Source of the DNA: an uncultured Rickettsiales bacterium
GTDB lineage: Bacteria; Pseudomonadota; Alphaproteobacteria; Rickettsiales; UBA1997
Direction of reading: 5' to 3'
NCBI GenBank assembly: GCA_948744995.1
Contig: CAPZCD010000038.1
Coordinates: forward strand, 1 to 11,027
Length of the DNA: 11,027 nucleotides
The position numbers were made by a program, and so were the translations under genes. A model generated the notes under the pieces. It saw only the letters and a program-made list of their open reading frames with translations, was not told the origin of the DNA and made no database searches. Every line of letters starts with the position of its first letter. Within the stretch, counting starts at the first letter, position 1. Positions 1 through 7,462 of the stretch are shown here, piece after piece.

Positions 1-69
1 CTATCAGCTAAAAATAAGGATGAAGTTGGGATGAAAAGCGAGGTTGGGGTTATATTAGTGAATATCTAA
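1..69 (+). CDS. possible 3' end of a gene entering from the left edge
   Basis: Frame 1 is open from the first base to a TAA at 67-69 and reads 22 residues ending in VGVILVNI. The other two plus-strand frames close within the first 33 bases. The piece is too short to recognise, and an open stretch of this length is common by chance in AT-rich DNA. Its somewhat higher G content compared with the next 500 bases is the only hint that it is coding. It would need the sequence to the left to decide. Confidence 0.2.
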   Translation, partial: LSAKNKDEVGMKSEVGVILVNI

Positions 70-570
70 TTCTATGGACATTTATAACATAGATTTAGAT
101 TTATTATAACATTTTGTTTTTTCTTTAAAAAAAGACTCATATATAAAGTTATCCAATTGGAATGTCAAACTATCCCACTATTGTCTATTTTTGTTCCTTG
201 TTTCTTTTTTAATATTTTATCTGCTTTATTTATCTAATAATCTGTACTATTAAAAAAGTTTATCTCTATTTACCTAATAAACCAAAACCATATTTAAAAC
301 TTTTTGTATTGCTATCTTTATTATTACAGTGTTATATATTTTATGATAATGTTATTATCTATGTTACCATTGATGTTATCTAAATTGATAATCTTGTAAT
401 CAATTTTATTTTTATATACATAATTATAAATTATCAACCTATTGTTTAGGTTAATAAATTATGGGTTATATTCACTATATTGATTTTAAAATTAGATATT
501 GGGTTGATGAGACTGTTAATATGAAAATACCACAAACCACATTATTTAGTTATGAAAAAGGTGCAGATGA
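70..570. other. gene-free, very AT-rich interval left of lptG
   Basis: About 500 bases without a recognisable gene. No tRNA-like cloverleaf, T-loop consensus or G+C-rich RNA was seen. The longest plus-strand frame with an ATG near the right end is 37 codons (461-574). It starts just after an in-frame stop, has no ribosome binding site, runs four bases into the 3' end of lptG and resembles nothing known to me. The only clear structure is a small hairpin at 431-457. The interval may be decayed coding sequence, as is common in reduced genomes. Confidence 0.6.
431..457 (-). terminator. weak hairpin downstream of lptG
   Basis: AACCTA (436-441) and TAGGTT (447-452) form a 6-bp stem with a 5-base loop. 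It is extended by TTAT (431-434) with ATAA (454-457) across one mismatch. It lies about 115 bases beyond the lptG stop codon in the direction of lptF-lptG transcription. The stem is AT-rich and the following bases on the minus strand are only moderately T-rich, so it is a weak terminator at best. Confidence 0.2.
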
Positions 571-1689
571 TTAAACCAACTCAATCTTTCTAATAACATT
601 TTTTAAAATAAAAAGTAAAATAAGTACAGAAAATAACAAATTTGAATAGGGGTAGATTAGATTTCCAACAGTCAATTCAGCTATAGCCGATTGTATAACG
701 AACAGAGCTATAGCCATAAGTATAACTTTAAGCGTAGTCAACATATTTTTAGAATTTCTTTGATCGACTCCCAGAGTTACAAAAATAAAACATACTACGA
801 ATACAAAATATAATGGTTTAGAAATAAAATTAAACATAGTAGCTTCAAATTTTACCGTATTAAGTTTAGCTATTTTATGATCCTTAATCAACTTTTTAAG
901 CGACAAAAACGGAACTAGTTTAAGTTTTTCATACTCGTTTAGAAGCTGCTTTTTAATAAACTCACTGTCAGCATTTGTTATCATTATACTTTTAGGAATA
1001 TAATGATTCAATTCAGCTTTTTCTATGTAGAGTAAGTTATTAAACATGATTTCATCATTGGCTAATGACATACTATCGGCGAATATTTTTCTTATTAGTT
1101 TTCCGTCCTTATCTATCAGCAATCCATCAATTTTATTAAAAGTCAATTCATCTATAAAAACTTCATCACTTCTCATGATTAAACTTTCCCCATTTACTAG
1201 CCCTAAATTCAACCATATACCGTTTCTGGACTTTAAAGATTTTGTGGTATTACTTTTCCCCATAGATTCTAAAAATAAATTTTCCGATGCATTATATAAT
1301 TTTATGGATAACCTATTAAATAAAGTTATATTTAAAAAACCTATGGTTACGGTAAAAATAACTATAGATTTTAATACTCTCCATGGAGAATAATTAGATA
1401 AATACATTACAATCAGTTCACTTCTTTCGGAAATTCGTATAAGCTCAAAATTAACTGCTAACGCTATGATAAAGAACATAATAGTTTCAAGTACTGGTAA
1501 TGAACGGTAGGTTATTATTTTTATTGCAATAAAGTGATTTATTGAATATTTTTGTATTTTACCGGAAAATTCAAAAAAATTAATTGTGAATACTATCATA
1601 AAAGCTACAAAAAATGTTAATAAAAACATTTTTAGCAAATTTTTCATTAGGTATTTTGATAACTTATCGGGTAAAAATTTTTCTATCAT
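571..1689 (-). CDS. lptG: LptG, inner-membrane permease of the lipopolysaccharide export ABC transporter
   Basis: Encodes 372 residues, close to the usual length of the LptF/LptG family (YjgP/YjgQ). With LptF and the ATPase LptB it extracts lipopolysaccharide from the inner membrane and passes it to the LptC-LptA bridge. The family pattern is visible: a cytoplasmic N-terminal helix, three N-terminal membrane segments (about residues 17-40, 55-80 and 102-125), a polar periplasmic beta-jellyroll region in the middle, and three C-terminal membrane segments (about 285-372). The stretch ISERSELIVMYLSNYSPWRV (about 86-105) matches the coupling-helix region that contacts LptB. The second position in the pair and the order lptF-lptG favour LptG over LptF, but the paralogues are hard to separate by eye. 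The ATG at 1689 overlaps the 3' end of lptF by 26 bases, which suggests translational coupling. lptB is not in the window. Confidence 0.84.
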   Translation of the reverse strand: MIEKFLPDKLSKYLMKNLLKMFLLTFFVAFMIVFTINFFEFSGKIQKYSINHFIAIKIITYRSLPVLETIMFFIIALAVNFELIRISERSELIVMYLSNYSPWRVLKSIVIFTVTIGFLNITLFNRLSIKLYNASENLFLESMGKSNTTKSLKSRNGIWLNLGLVNGESLIMRSDEVFIDELTFNKIDGLLIDKDGKLIRKIFADSMSLANDEIMFNNLLYIEKAELNHYIPKSIMITNADSEFIKKQLLNEYEKLKLVPFLSLKKLIKDHKIAKLNTVKFEATMFNFISKPLYFVFVVCFIFVTLGVDQRNSKNMLTTLKVILMAIALFVIQSAIAELTVGNLIYPYSNLLFSVLILLFILKNVIRKIELV

Positions 1690-2749
1690 CTCTAATTATT
1701 TCAATTATTATATATATGATTGGTAATAGAACGGATAAAATCATCATAAGGAGCCAAAAAATTTTACGTTTAGCCAAATTATAAGAGTAGATAAAAATAG
1801 CGAAAATTAGGAGGTTTAAGGCGAAAATTAATATACCGGCTATATTTCTTTTACTTCTACTAAAGCTAATATTTAATATCATAACTGCACTTAATAAAGA
1901 TAGTACTAGCGATAGTAAAGGATTTAAAAATTTATACGTGATTTCTGCTATAATTTTTAATTCTTTACTCTTTATGTTAAATAAATCTCTGACCCTGGTA
2001 AATTTAATATGGTGGTTGTCTCCACTGGTATTTTTTACTGGGAAAAAATCTTCTATATTAATGATATACTCATCAAAAAATAGAGTTTTTGTCATACCGT
2101 TATAGTCATTATTTTCACTCAGTAAAAATATACTGCCGTTATGCAGCTTTAAATAATTGTCATCTATCATTTCCCCTATTTCCGAATAAATCAGTTTGTT
2201 GCCATTTTTTTCATCATTTATTGATATAACTAGAGATTTTACTTTGTCACCATCTCTAGTACCTGAATAGATTTTAATGTTGTTAAAACTTCTAAAATCT
2301 CTGCTATTTAATATAATATCCGAAAAATTTCTTTTTAGTAAACTGATAGCTTTTTCAAAAGCTAGATCAGCTCTTGGTATAAGACTAAACATAACAAAAT
2401 ATGAAAGTAAACAAATTAACAAACCAACCACAAACGGAGATATAATTAACTTAATTTTATTAAGACCGGAATTTCTAAGTATTATTAGCTCGTTATTTTG
2501 ACTTATTTTAAAATAATATATTATGGTAGCTATAGAGGAGCATGTCGGTAGAACTAAGACTAAAATACTCGGTAAAAGAGAAGATGTTATTTTTATAAAA
2601 TCTACCAGATTTAAACCATAATTTGTTATGTATTCAAAGTAGTTGATTGATCTGGTTAACCAAATGATGCTGACTATTAAAAAAATAGATATACATGAAT
2701 ATTTTAATAGATTTTTTGTAAGATAAATGTTATATTTCTTTAGGAGCAA
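1664..2749 (-). CDS. lptF: LptF, inner-membrane permease of the lipopolysaccharide export ABC transporter
   Basis: Encodes 361 residues with the six-helix LptF/LptG layout. Membrane segments lie near residues 15-35, 55-80, 100-125 and, after a polar periplasmic domain (about 130-265), near 270-290, 300-320 and 328-350. The sequence ELIILRNSGLNKIKLI (87-102) is the conserved coupling helix where the permease meets LptB. The only conventional start is a TTG at 2749-2747: upstream the frame runs into a TAG at 2782-2780 with no ATG or GTG between, and no earlier in-frame ATG precedes the first membrane helix. A good Shine-Dalgarno sequence is lacking. Gene order lptF-lptG with a short overlap is the standard arrangement. 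The protein presence implies that the organism makes lipopolysaccharide or a related lipid-linked glycan, unlike wall-less or LPS-lacking relatives. Confidence 0.86.
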   Translation of the reverse strand: MLLKKYNIYLTKNLLKYSCISIFLIVSIIWLTRSINYFEYITNYGLNLVDFIKITSSLLPSILVLVLPTCSSIATIIYYFKISQNNELIILRNSGLNKIKLIISPFVVGLLICLLSYFVMFSLIPRADLAFEKAISLLKRNFSDIILNSRDFRSFNNIKIYSGTRDGDKVKSLVISINDEKNGNKLIYSEIGEMIDDNYLKLHNGSIFLLSENNDYNGMTKTLFFDEYIINIEDFFPVKNTSGDNHHIKFTRVRDLFNIKSKELKIIAEITYKFLNPLLSLVLSLLSAVMILNISFSRSKRNIAGILIFALNLLIFAIFIYSYNLAKRKIFWLLMMILSVLLPIIYIIIEIIRDDRKIFTR

Positions 2750-2771
2750 ACTTGTTTTCTTTTTTTTGTTG

Positions 2772-2800
2772 TATATAGTCTAATTTAATTAAAGTTTTAA
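2772..2800 (-). promoter_or_regulatory. candidate promoter of lptF-lptG
   Basis: On the minus strand, TTAAAA (2800-2795) and TATATA (2777-2772) are separated by 17 bases. Each hexamer matches four or more of the sigma-70 consensus positions. Start of transcription would fall roughly 15-20 bases upstream of the TTG start codon. In sequence this AT-rich such matches arise by chance. The support is mainly position: the 63-base gap must hold whatever drives lptF. Confidence 0.3.
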
Positions 2801-2812
2801 GTAAATAGGTAA

Positions 2813-3619
2813 ATGAATAGTAGCGCGAGGTCCGTGCATTTGCAGGATTTTCCTGAAATTAAGGATTTTGAGGTAGACAGGCAACTTATTGATAAAATGG
2901 ATAAGGTAAGAGCAATATGTAGCTGTGCCCTCTTCATAAGAGACAAAAATAATTTGAGAGTCAGATTGCCATTAAATAAAATAACAATAGTAGCCACAGA
3001 CGTAGATGGTATAAAAGAATTTTCAAATATAATTCTTGACGAGATAAATATAAAAAATATTGAATTTAATAAGAATATTAGCAGTTTCTCATCAAATAAA
3101 CTGGTATTGGATTTCAAGAAAATAGGTCCAAAAGTTGGTGGTAAAATGTCAGAAGTAATAAAAGCAGCTAAAGATGGTAATTGGGTAGTTGATGGTGATA
3201 AACTTGTAATTTGTGGTTTTAAACTAGATAAGGATGAATTCAAGTTAAGTCTTGAACCAAATGATAAGGATATATTTGTTGTCGACAATTATGATATTCT
3301 AATTAAACTTGATTTAAAAATAACCGAAGAACTAGAACAGGAAGGAATAGTAAGAGATTTAGTTAGAATTATCCAACAATTTAGAAAAGAGGCTGATTTG
3401 AATATTTCAGATAAGATAGATCTAAAAATCTATACAGACTATAATTTTCTTACCGAATCGGTGGAAAAATTTAGAAATTATATATCGGAACAAACATTGG
3501 CAAAATCATTAGATATTTTATCTACAGATAAGACTGGTAATAGTAGTTCCAACTTATTTACATTTAGTGAAACATTAAATGATAATAAAATTATCATAAG
3601 TTTTAAGGCAACAAACTAG
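2813..3619 (+). pseudogene. ileS: isoleucyl-tRNA synthetase, C-terminal fragment lacking the catalytic domain
   Basis: The 268 residues match only the last quarter of a long-type IleS of about 1050-1100 residues. The fragment begins beside SVHLQDFPEI (7-16), inside the tRNA anticodon-binding helical domain, continues through LFIRDKNNLRVRLPLNKI (40-57), and ends with the DUF5915 domain, marked by ITEELEQEGIVRDLVRIIQQ. The HIGH and KMSKS motifs, the editing domain and the zinc region would lie upstream, but a TAA directly precedes the ATG and lptF begins 63 bases away on the other strand. The loss is therefore a rearrangement, not a frameshift. The remaining frame has no stop codons, and AGG three bases before the ATG could serve as a ribosome binding site, so it may still be translated. 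It cannot charge tRNA. A complete ileS must exist elsewhere, unless the assembly is chimeric here. The family assignment is firm; the pseudogene status is inference. Confidence 0.85.
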
Positions 3620-3622
3620 GTA

Positions 3623-4801
3623 ATGATGGTGGAAAAGAAAAATATTTTATTTGTTGTTCCAACCATGAATAGTGGCGGAGTGGAGGTTGGGATGGTAGAA
3701 TTCGCTAAAAAAAACTACGAAACCAAAGATCTTAACCTATTTTTAGCATCAAGTGGTGGTTTACTTATAAATAAGTTAACACATTATGGGGTGAAATGCT
3801 TTAATCTAAATATAAAAAGTAAAAATCCTCTAGTTATGCTAAATAATGTAAAAAAACTAAAGAAAATCATAAAAAATGAAGCTATAGACATAGTCCAGGT
3901 TGAATCCAGAGCTCCAGCTTGGAGCTGCTACTATGCTTGTAAATCACTAAAAATCCCTCTTATAAATATAGTTCAATTCAATGGTATATTCAAAAAAAGT
4001 TCCATACTAAAAAAGTTATATAATTCGGCGATGTTAAAAGGAGACAGAGTTATAGCTGTATCTAATGCTGTAAAGGTTGCAATAGTAAATAACTATAAAA
4101 TTTTTTTAGGAGGTATAAGAAAAGGTAATAGGAAGATAGTAGACATCGTGCATAGAGGTATTGATACGGATGTGTATAACCAAAAAAATGTGAATGAGAA
4201 TCGAAAACTCACACTACAATCAAAACTTAAATTACCGGATGATAAGATTATAATAACTCTACCCGCAAGATTTACAGAGCAAAAAGGTCAGAAATATTTC
4301 CTAAAGGTTTTAAAAAACTTAAAATACGAAAATTATATGTGTATAATGGTAGGTGATACTAAGAAAAATCCAGAATACGTTAGAGAAATTGAGAAGACTA
4401 TCTACAGGTATCATCTGGAAAATAACGTTAAAATATATGAAGATATAAATGATATGCCATCTCTGTATGCTCTATCGAATATAATAGTATCGCCAAGTAT
4501 AGTACCGGAAGCATTTGGCAGAATTTCAATTGAAGCCCAATCAATGGAAAAAATTTTTGTTGGAACCAATATAGGTGGTATTCTGGAAACTGTTGTAGAT
4601 GGTAAAACCGGCTTTTTAGCTTCTCCAAAGGATCCGATAGCTTTTGCTTCAATTTTGGATAATATTATAAATATGGATCAAGATACGTTAGATAAAATAA
4701 GAAAAAATGCTAGAAATAACATTTTAGAAAACTATACTTTTGATATTATGTATAACAAAATGCTAGAAATATATAAAAGTTTTGATAAGGTTAACATATA
4801 G
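3623..4801 (+). CDS. glycosyltransferase family 4 protein (GT-B fold)
   Basis: Encodes 392 residues, normal for GT4 retaining glycosyltransferases that move a sugar from a nucleotide-sugar donor to lipid A core, O-chain or another surface glycan. The N-terminal Rossmann half shows ILFVVPTMNSGGVE (8-21), where the glycine pair contacts donor or acceptor. The C-terminal half has ITLPARFTEQKGQ (211-223), the linker seen in this family, and EAFGRISIE (296-304), the EX7E motif that binds the donor, followed by GTNIGGILETVVDGKTGFL (314-332). No membrane segment is visible, so it is probably cytoplasmic and membrane-associated. Its ATG lies three bases after the ileS-fragment stop. Of the two adjacent ATG codons, the one at 3626 has AGG at a better distance (five bases). 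The donor and acceptor cannot be predicted. Similar enzymes act in lipopolysaccharide core synthesis, which fits the nearby lptFG. Confidence 0.85.
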   Translation: MMVEKKNILFVVPTMNSGGVEVGMVEFAKKNYETKDLNLFLASSGGLLINKLTHYGVKCFNLNIKSKNPLVMLNNVKKLKKIIKNEAIDIVQVESRAPAWSCYYACKSLKIPLINIVQFNGIFKKSSILKKLYNSAMLKGDRVIAVSNAVKVAIVNNYKIFLGGIRKGNRKIVDIVHRGIDTDVYNQKNVNENRKLTLQSKLKLPDDKIIITLPARFTEQKGQKYFLKVLKNLKYENYMCIMVGDTKKNPEYVREIEKTIYRYHLENNVKIYEDINDMPSLYALSNIIVSPSIVPEAFGRISIEAQSMEKIFVGTNIGGILETVVDGKTGFLASPKDPIAFASILDNIINMDQDTLDKIRKNARNNILENYTFDIMYNKMLEIYKSFDKVNI

Positions 4802-4837
4802 TATACATAATATATAAAATATTAGTAGAAAAATAAA

Positions 4838-5233
4838 ATGATTTTAGGTGTCGGAATTGACTTAATTAATGTAGATAGAATCACTAAAATAAGTGATAGA
4901 TATGGTGAAAAGTTTGCATTAAAGGTATTATCACCCGAAGAAAAAAGAATTTTTGATAAAATAGGGGCAGAAAATAAAAAAAATAATTTTTTAGCTAAAA
5001 GATTTTCCGTTAAGGAATCTTTTTTAAAGGCGTTAGGGATAGGCTTAGGACGTGGTATTGAGTTTTCAGATATAAGTATAGTAAATGATTTATATGGTAA
5101 ACCGAAAATAAATCTCAGTAAAAAAGCAAAAAATATTGTTGAAAACTTGTATAAAAGTGATAAAATCAATTTTATTGTTTCAATAACTGATGAAAAAAAT
5201 TTGGTTAATACCATAACGATAGTTTCAAAATAA
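4838..5233 (+). CDS. acpS: holo-[acyl-carrier-protein] synthase AcpS
   Basis: Transfers 4'-phosphopantetheine from coenzyme A to the serine of acyl carrier protein, turning apo-ACP into the active carrier for fatty acid and lipid A synthesis. The 131 residues match the usual length. The N-terminal MILGVGIDLINVDRI contains the magnesium-binding aspartate (D8), and KRFSVKESFLKALGIGLGRG (55-72) contains the second metal ligand (E60) and the catalytic-site lysines. The C-terminal VSITDEKNL replaces the SISHE seen in many bacteria, a variant also familiar in alphaproteobacterial AcpS. The enzyme acts in the cytoplasm as a trimer. It begins 36 bases after the glycosyltransferase gene, with no strong Shine-Dalgarno sequence, and is followed 10 bases later by traX, so co-transcription is likely. 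Confidence 0.93.
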   Translation: MILGVGIDLINVDRITKISDRYGEKFALKVLSPEEKRIFDKIGAENKKNNFLAKRFSVKESFLKALGIGLGRGIEFSDISIVNDLYGKPKINLSKKAKNIVENLYKSDKINFIVSITDEKNLVNTITIVSK

Positions 5234-5243
5234 GGTAGATAGA

Positions 5244-5981
5244 ATGAACAGTTTTATTTTTGAGAAGATGAATAGAAAATACAACAGCTATGATGTGGTA
5301 AAAGACATAGCTTTTATAACAATGATAATCGATCATATAGGTTACTATCTAATGCCAAAACTACTGGTTTTGAGGCTAGTAGGTCGCATATCAGCAGTTT
5401 TATATGCAATAATATTTGGTGTGAGCGAACACAAAAATATGAATAAATTATTCACGTTTGCTATCTTGACGACGTTATTTCAAATGTTTACATTTGGTAT
5501 GATTTTTCCACTAAATATTTTCTTTAATTTCTTCCTATCGGCGCTGATGATAGACTATATTGAAATGGTATATGAAAAGTTTCCATATGTATTTTTTTGT
5601 CTATTCTTAACATTACTGTTACCACTTGGTATTTTAACCGATCAGGTTACAGAATATGGAGTTTTCCTGGTATTTTTCATGTTTTGTGGTAGAGTTTTTA
5701 TAAAAGATAAGAAAAGCAAAAAAGATTTATTAGCAACTATTATAATATTTATCTTGTATTTTGCATATTCTACAAATAATTTTAAATTTAGCATCATCCA
5801 ATCTGTTATACTTTTTATATTCCTAATTTTCATTTATATAAATATGTTTGATTTTAAGGTAAAAGAAATTGAAAATGTTAAATGTGAGACCTTTTTGTTG
5901 GTTATTTCAAGGTACTCAATGGAATTATTTTTAGTACAAACTGTAATTTTTTCTTATCTACTCAAGTTATTTTTATGGTAA
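5244..5981 (+). CDS. TraX family integral membrane protein
   Basis: Encodes 245 residues, mostly hydrophobic, with about seven or eight predicted membrane segments. The start KDIAFITMIIDHIGYYLMP (20-38) carries the DH pair typical of the TraX family (Pfam PF05857), followed by RLVGRISAVLYAIIFG (44-59), the second family signature. The founding member, TraX of the F plasmid, N-acetylates pilin. Most chromosomal members have no known substrate and are thought to be membrane acyltransferases distantly similar to the acyltransferase-3 group. No conjugation genes lie nearby, so a pilin role is not supported here. Acylation of a surface glycan or lipid would fit the lptFG and glycosyltransferase context but is inference. 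AAGG at 5232-5235, overlapping the acpS stop, lies eight bases before the ATG. The stop overlaps the trmB start by seven bases. Confidence 0.83.
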   Translation: MNSFIFEKMNRKYNSYDVVKDIAFITMIIDHIGYYLMPKLLVLRLVGRISAVLYAIIFGVSEHKNMNKLFTFAILTTLFQMFTFGMIFPLNIFFNFFLSALMIDYIEMVYEKFPYVFFCLFLTLLLPLGILTDQVTEYGVFLVFFMFCGRVFIKDKKSKKDLLATIIIFILYFAYSTNNFKFSIIQSVILFIFLIFIYINMFDFKVKEIENVKCETFLLVISRYSMELFLVQTVIFSYLLKLFLW

Positions 5982-6652
5982 TATTAGACAATAGACAGAA
6001 TATAAGAAGTTTTGGCAGAATAAATGGTAGATCTTGTAGTGAAAAAACTACCTATATATTGAGTGACATTTTGCCGAGATATCTATTTGATCCAAATGGA
6101 ATAAATCCAGAACAATGTAACTATCTTGAAATTGGGTTTGGATATGGTGAAAATTTATATAAAAGAGCCTTAATTGATACCGATAGTAACTATATCGGTT
6201 GTGAAATATACTCAAAAGGAGTAGCAAATTTAGTTGAATTAATTGAAAAATACTCCATTAAAAACATAAGAATTTTTAATGGTGATGCTAGAATATTATT
6301 AGAAAATATACCAAATAGCAGTGTAGACAAAATATTTATACTTTATCCGGATCCTTGGCCTAAAAAAAGACAAAATAAGAGGAGGATTATAAATGAAAAA
6401 TTTCTAGAGCTAGTCCATAAGAAACTGAAGAGCTATGGTACACTGTTTTTTGCAACCGATATTGTCGATTATGCTAATTGGGCTCTTGAAAAAGTGAATA
6501 ATACCAATCTGTTTGTTGCCAATTTCTCAAGTTTACTGGAAGTCAAAAATGAACCAGCTTGGTGGATAAAAACAAAATACCAAAAAAAAGCACTAGATGA
6601 GCTAAGGGAGAGTTATTTTATGGAATTTACAGCAATAAACACGGATAATTAA
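5975..6652 (+). CDS. trmB: tRNA (guanine-N7-)-methyltransferase TrmB
   Basis: Uses S-adenosylmethionine to methylate N7 of G46 in the variable loop of many tRNAs, stabilising their fold. The 225 residues match the family. LEIGFGYGEN (51-60) is the cofactor-binding motif I; YIGCEIYSKGV (73-83) follows; PDPWPKKRQNKRRI (125-138) is the family signature involved in tRNA binding and catalysis; and FATDIVDYANWAL (159-171) is the later conserved aspartate-containing motif. The N-terminal RSFGRINGRS resembles the RSFxRRxGR segment typical of TrmB. The ATG overlaps the end of traX in an ATGGTAA arrangement, which points to translational coupling. The protein looks complete with no missing key residues. 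Confidence 0.95.
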   Translation: MVILDNRQNIRSFGRINGRSCSEKTTYILSDILPRYLFDPNGINPEQCNYLEIGFGYGENLYKRALIDTDSNYIGCEIYSKGVANLVELIEKYSIKNIRIFNGDARILLENIPNSSVDKIFILYPDPWPKKRQNKRRIINEKFLELVHKKLKSYGTLFFATDIVDYANWALEKVNNTNLFVANFSSLLEVKNEPAWWIKTKYQKKALDELRESYFMEFTAINTDN

Positions 6653-6669
6653 TAAAATTGAGTCAAAAA

Positions 6670-7299
6670 ATGAAAAAAGTTTTATTTATAGCTAACGGGC
6701 AGGTATGCCAGTTTGAAAAAAACTTTTTTAACAATTTCGATGAAATTGTATGTGTTGATGGTGGCTATAATTCAACAAAATTATATGGAATATCTCCAAC
6801 ATTTTTGATAGGTGATCTAGATTCTGCAAAAGTTGAAAAAACCGAGCCAGATAAAGCTTGTAAATTAGTTTTTAAAGATAATCAAGATGAATCAGATCTG
6901 GAATTTGCTATAAAATATATCCTAAAAAACGTGAAAGATGTTGCTGAAATTACTATAATTAATGCAATTGGTCTCAGACTAGACCATACAATAAATAATA
7001 TTATACTATTGAAATCGATAGATAAGCGAATTATAGCGAAACTTGTCAGTGAAAATGAGGAATTGTACTTGGTTAGAGATACTATAATATTAGAAAATGT
7101 TTTGAACAAAACCCTTTCAATATTGCCGATAACTGACATTAAAAATATCAAAACTCATGGACTTAAATGGGAGTTGGATGGTGTGGATATTAATTTTGGT
7201 TTTGTTGGTGGGATATCAAATGTGTGTTTAGAAGATAGGATAAAAATTTCTCTTGAATCTGGGGAAATTTTGGTTATTTTGAATAAAGTTATTATATAA
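6670..7299 (+). CDS. thiamine pyrophosphokinase (thiamine diphosphokinase)
   Basis: Transfers pyrophosphate from ATP to thiamine, giving thiamine diphosphate, the cofactor of pyruvate and 2-oxoglutarate dehydrogenases and transketolase. Counting from the ATG at 6670 the protein has 209 residues, typical of the bacterial TPK family (TIGR01378). Visible motifs are VDGGYN (29-34), IGDLDS (47-52), the metal- and ATP-binding DNQDESDLEFA (70-80), and GLRLDHTINNI (101-111), which corresponds to the usual GGRxDH signature with the first-position variation G-L. The C-terminal thiamine-binding beta domain is shorter and more diverged. I chose the ATG because MKKVLFIANG is the normal family start. An in-frame TTG at 6658 would add four residues, and neither has a clear Shine-Dalgarno sequence. 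The gene follows trmB by 17 bases. Its presence suggests that the organism takes up thiamine and phosphorylates it. Confidence 0.9.
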   Translation: MKKVLFIANGQVCQFEKNFFNNFDEIVCVDGGYNSTKLYGISPTFLIGDLDSAKVEKTEPDKACKLVFKDNQDESDLEFAIKYILKNVKDVAEITIINAIGLRLDHTINNIILLKSIDKRIIAKLVSENEELYLVRDTIILENVLNKTLSILPITDIKNIKTHGLKWELDGVDINFGFVGGISNVCLEDRIKISLESGEILVILNKVII

Positions 7300-7394
7300 A
7301 TTAATTTTTTTCTTAATTGATATATCTTAACATCATTTTTTAATATAAATGAGCAAAAATAACGTCTTAAAAACAAAAATATTTTTCCGACCTA

Positions 7395-7422
7395 TTGACC
7401 TATCATAAAAATATGCTATAAT
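7395..7422 (+). promoter_or_regulatory. sigma-70 promoter with extended -10, driving the small exported protein
   Basis: TTGACC (7395-7400) matches five of six -35 positions, and TATAAT (7417-7422) is a perfect -10 box 16 bases downstream. It is preceded by TGC (7414-7416), the extended -10 element. Transcription should start near 7429, leaving a short leader before the start codon at 7463. This is the best promoter match in the window. It separates the small gene from the trmB-thiamine pyrophosphokinase operon. Confidence 0.7.
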
Positions 7423-7462
7423 AATATTATAATCTTATTAATAATAAAAAATGGAGAATATT

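Noticed and set aside
461..574. 37-codon plus-strand frame left of lptG
   Set aside because: It has no ribosome site or homology I recognise, and frames of this size are expected by chance in such AT-rich DNA. It is only mentioned as a possible remnant.
2797..3288. Long antisense open frame opposite the ileS fragment
   Set aside because: It is serine- and leucine-rich in the way expected for a shadow of lysine- and asparagine-rich coding sequence, and it covers a sequence with clear IleS homology on the other strand.
6658..6669. TTG start for thiamine pyrophosphokinase
   Set aside because: The ATG at 6670 gives the normal family N-terminus, and the TTG has no ribosome binding site.
7375..7386. 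Palindrome AAAAATATTTTT just upstream of the strong promoter
   Set aside because: Simple A and T runs of this kind are expected by chance at this base composition, and no second copy or protein-site pattern was seen.
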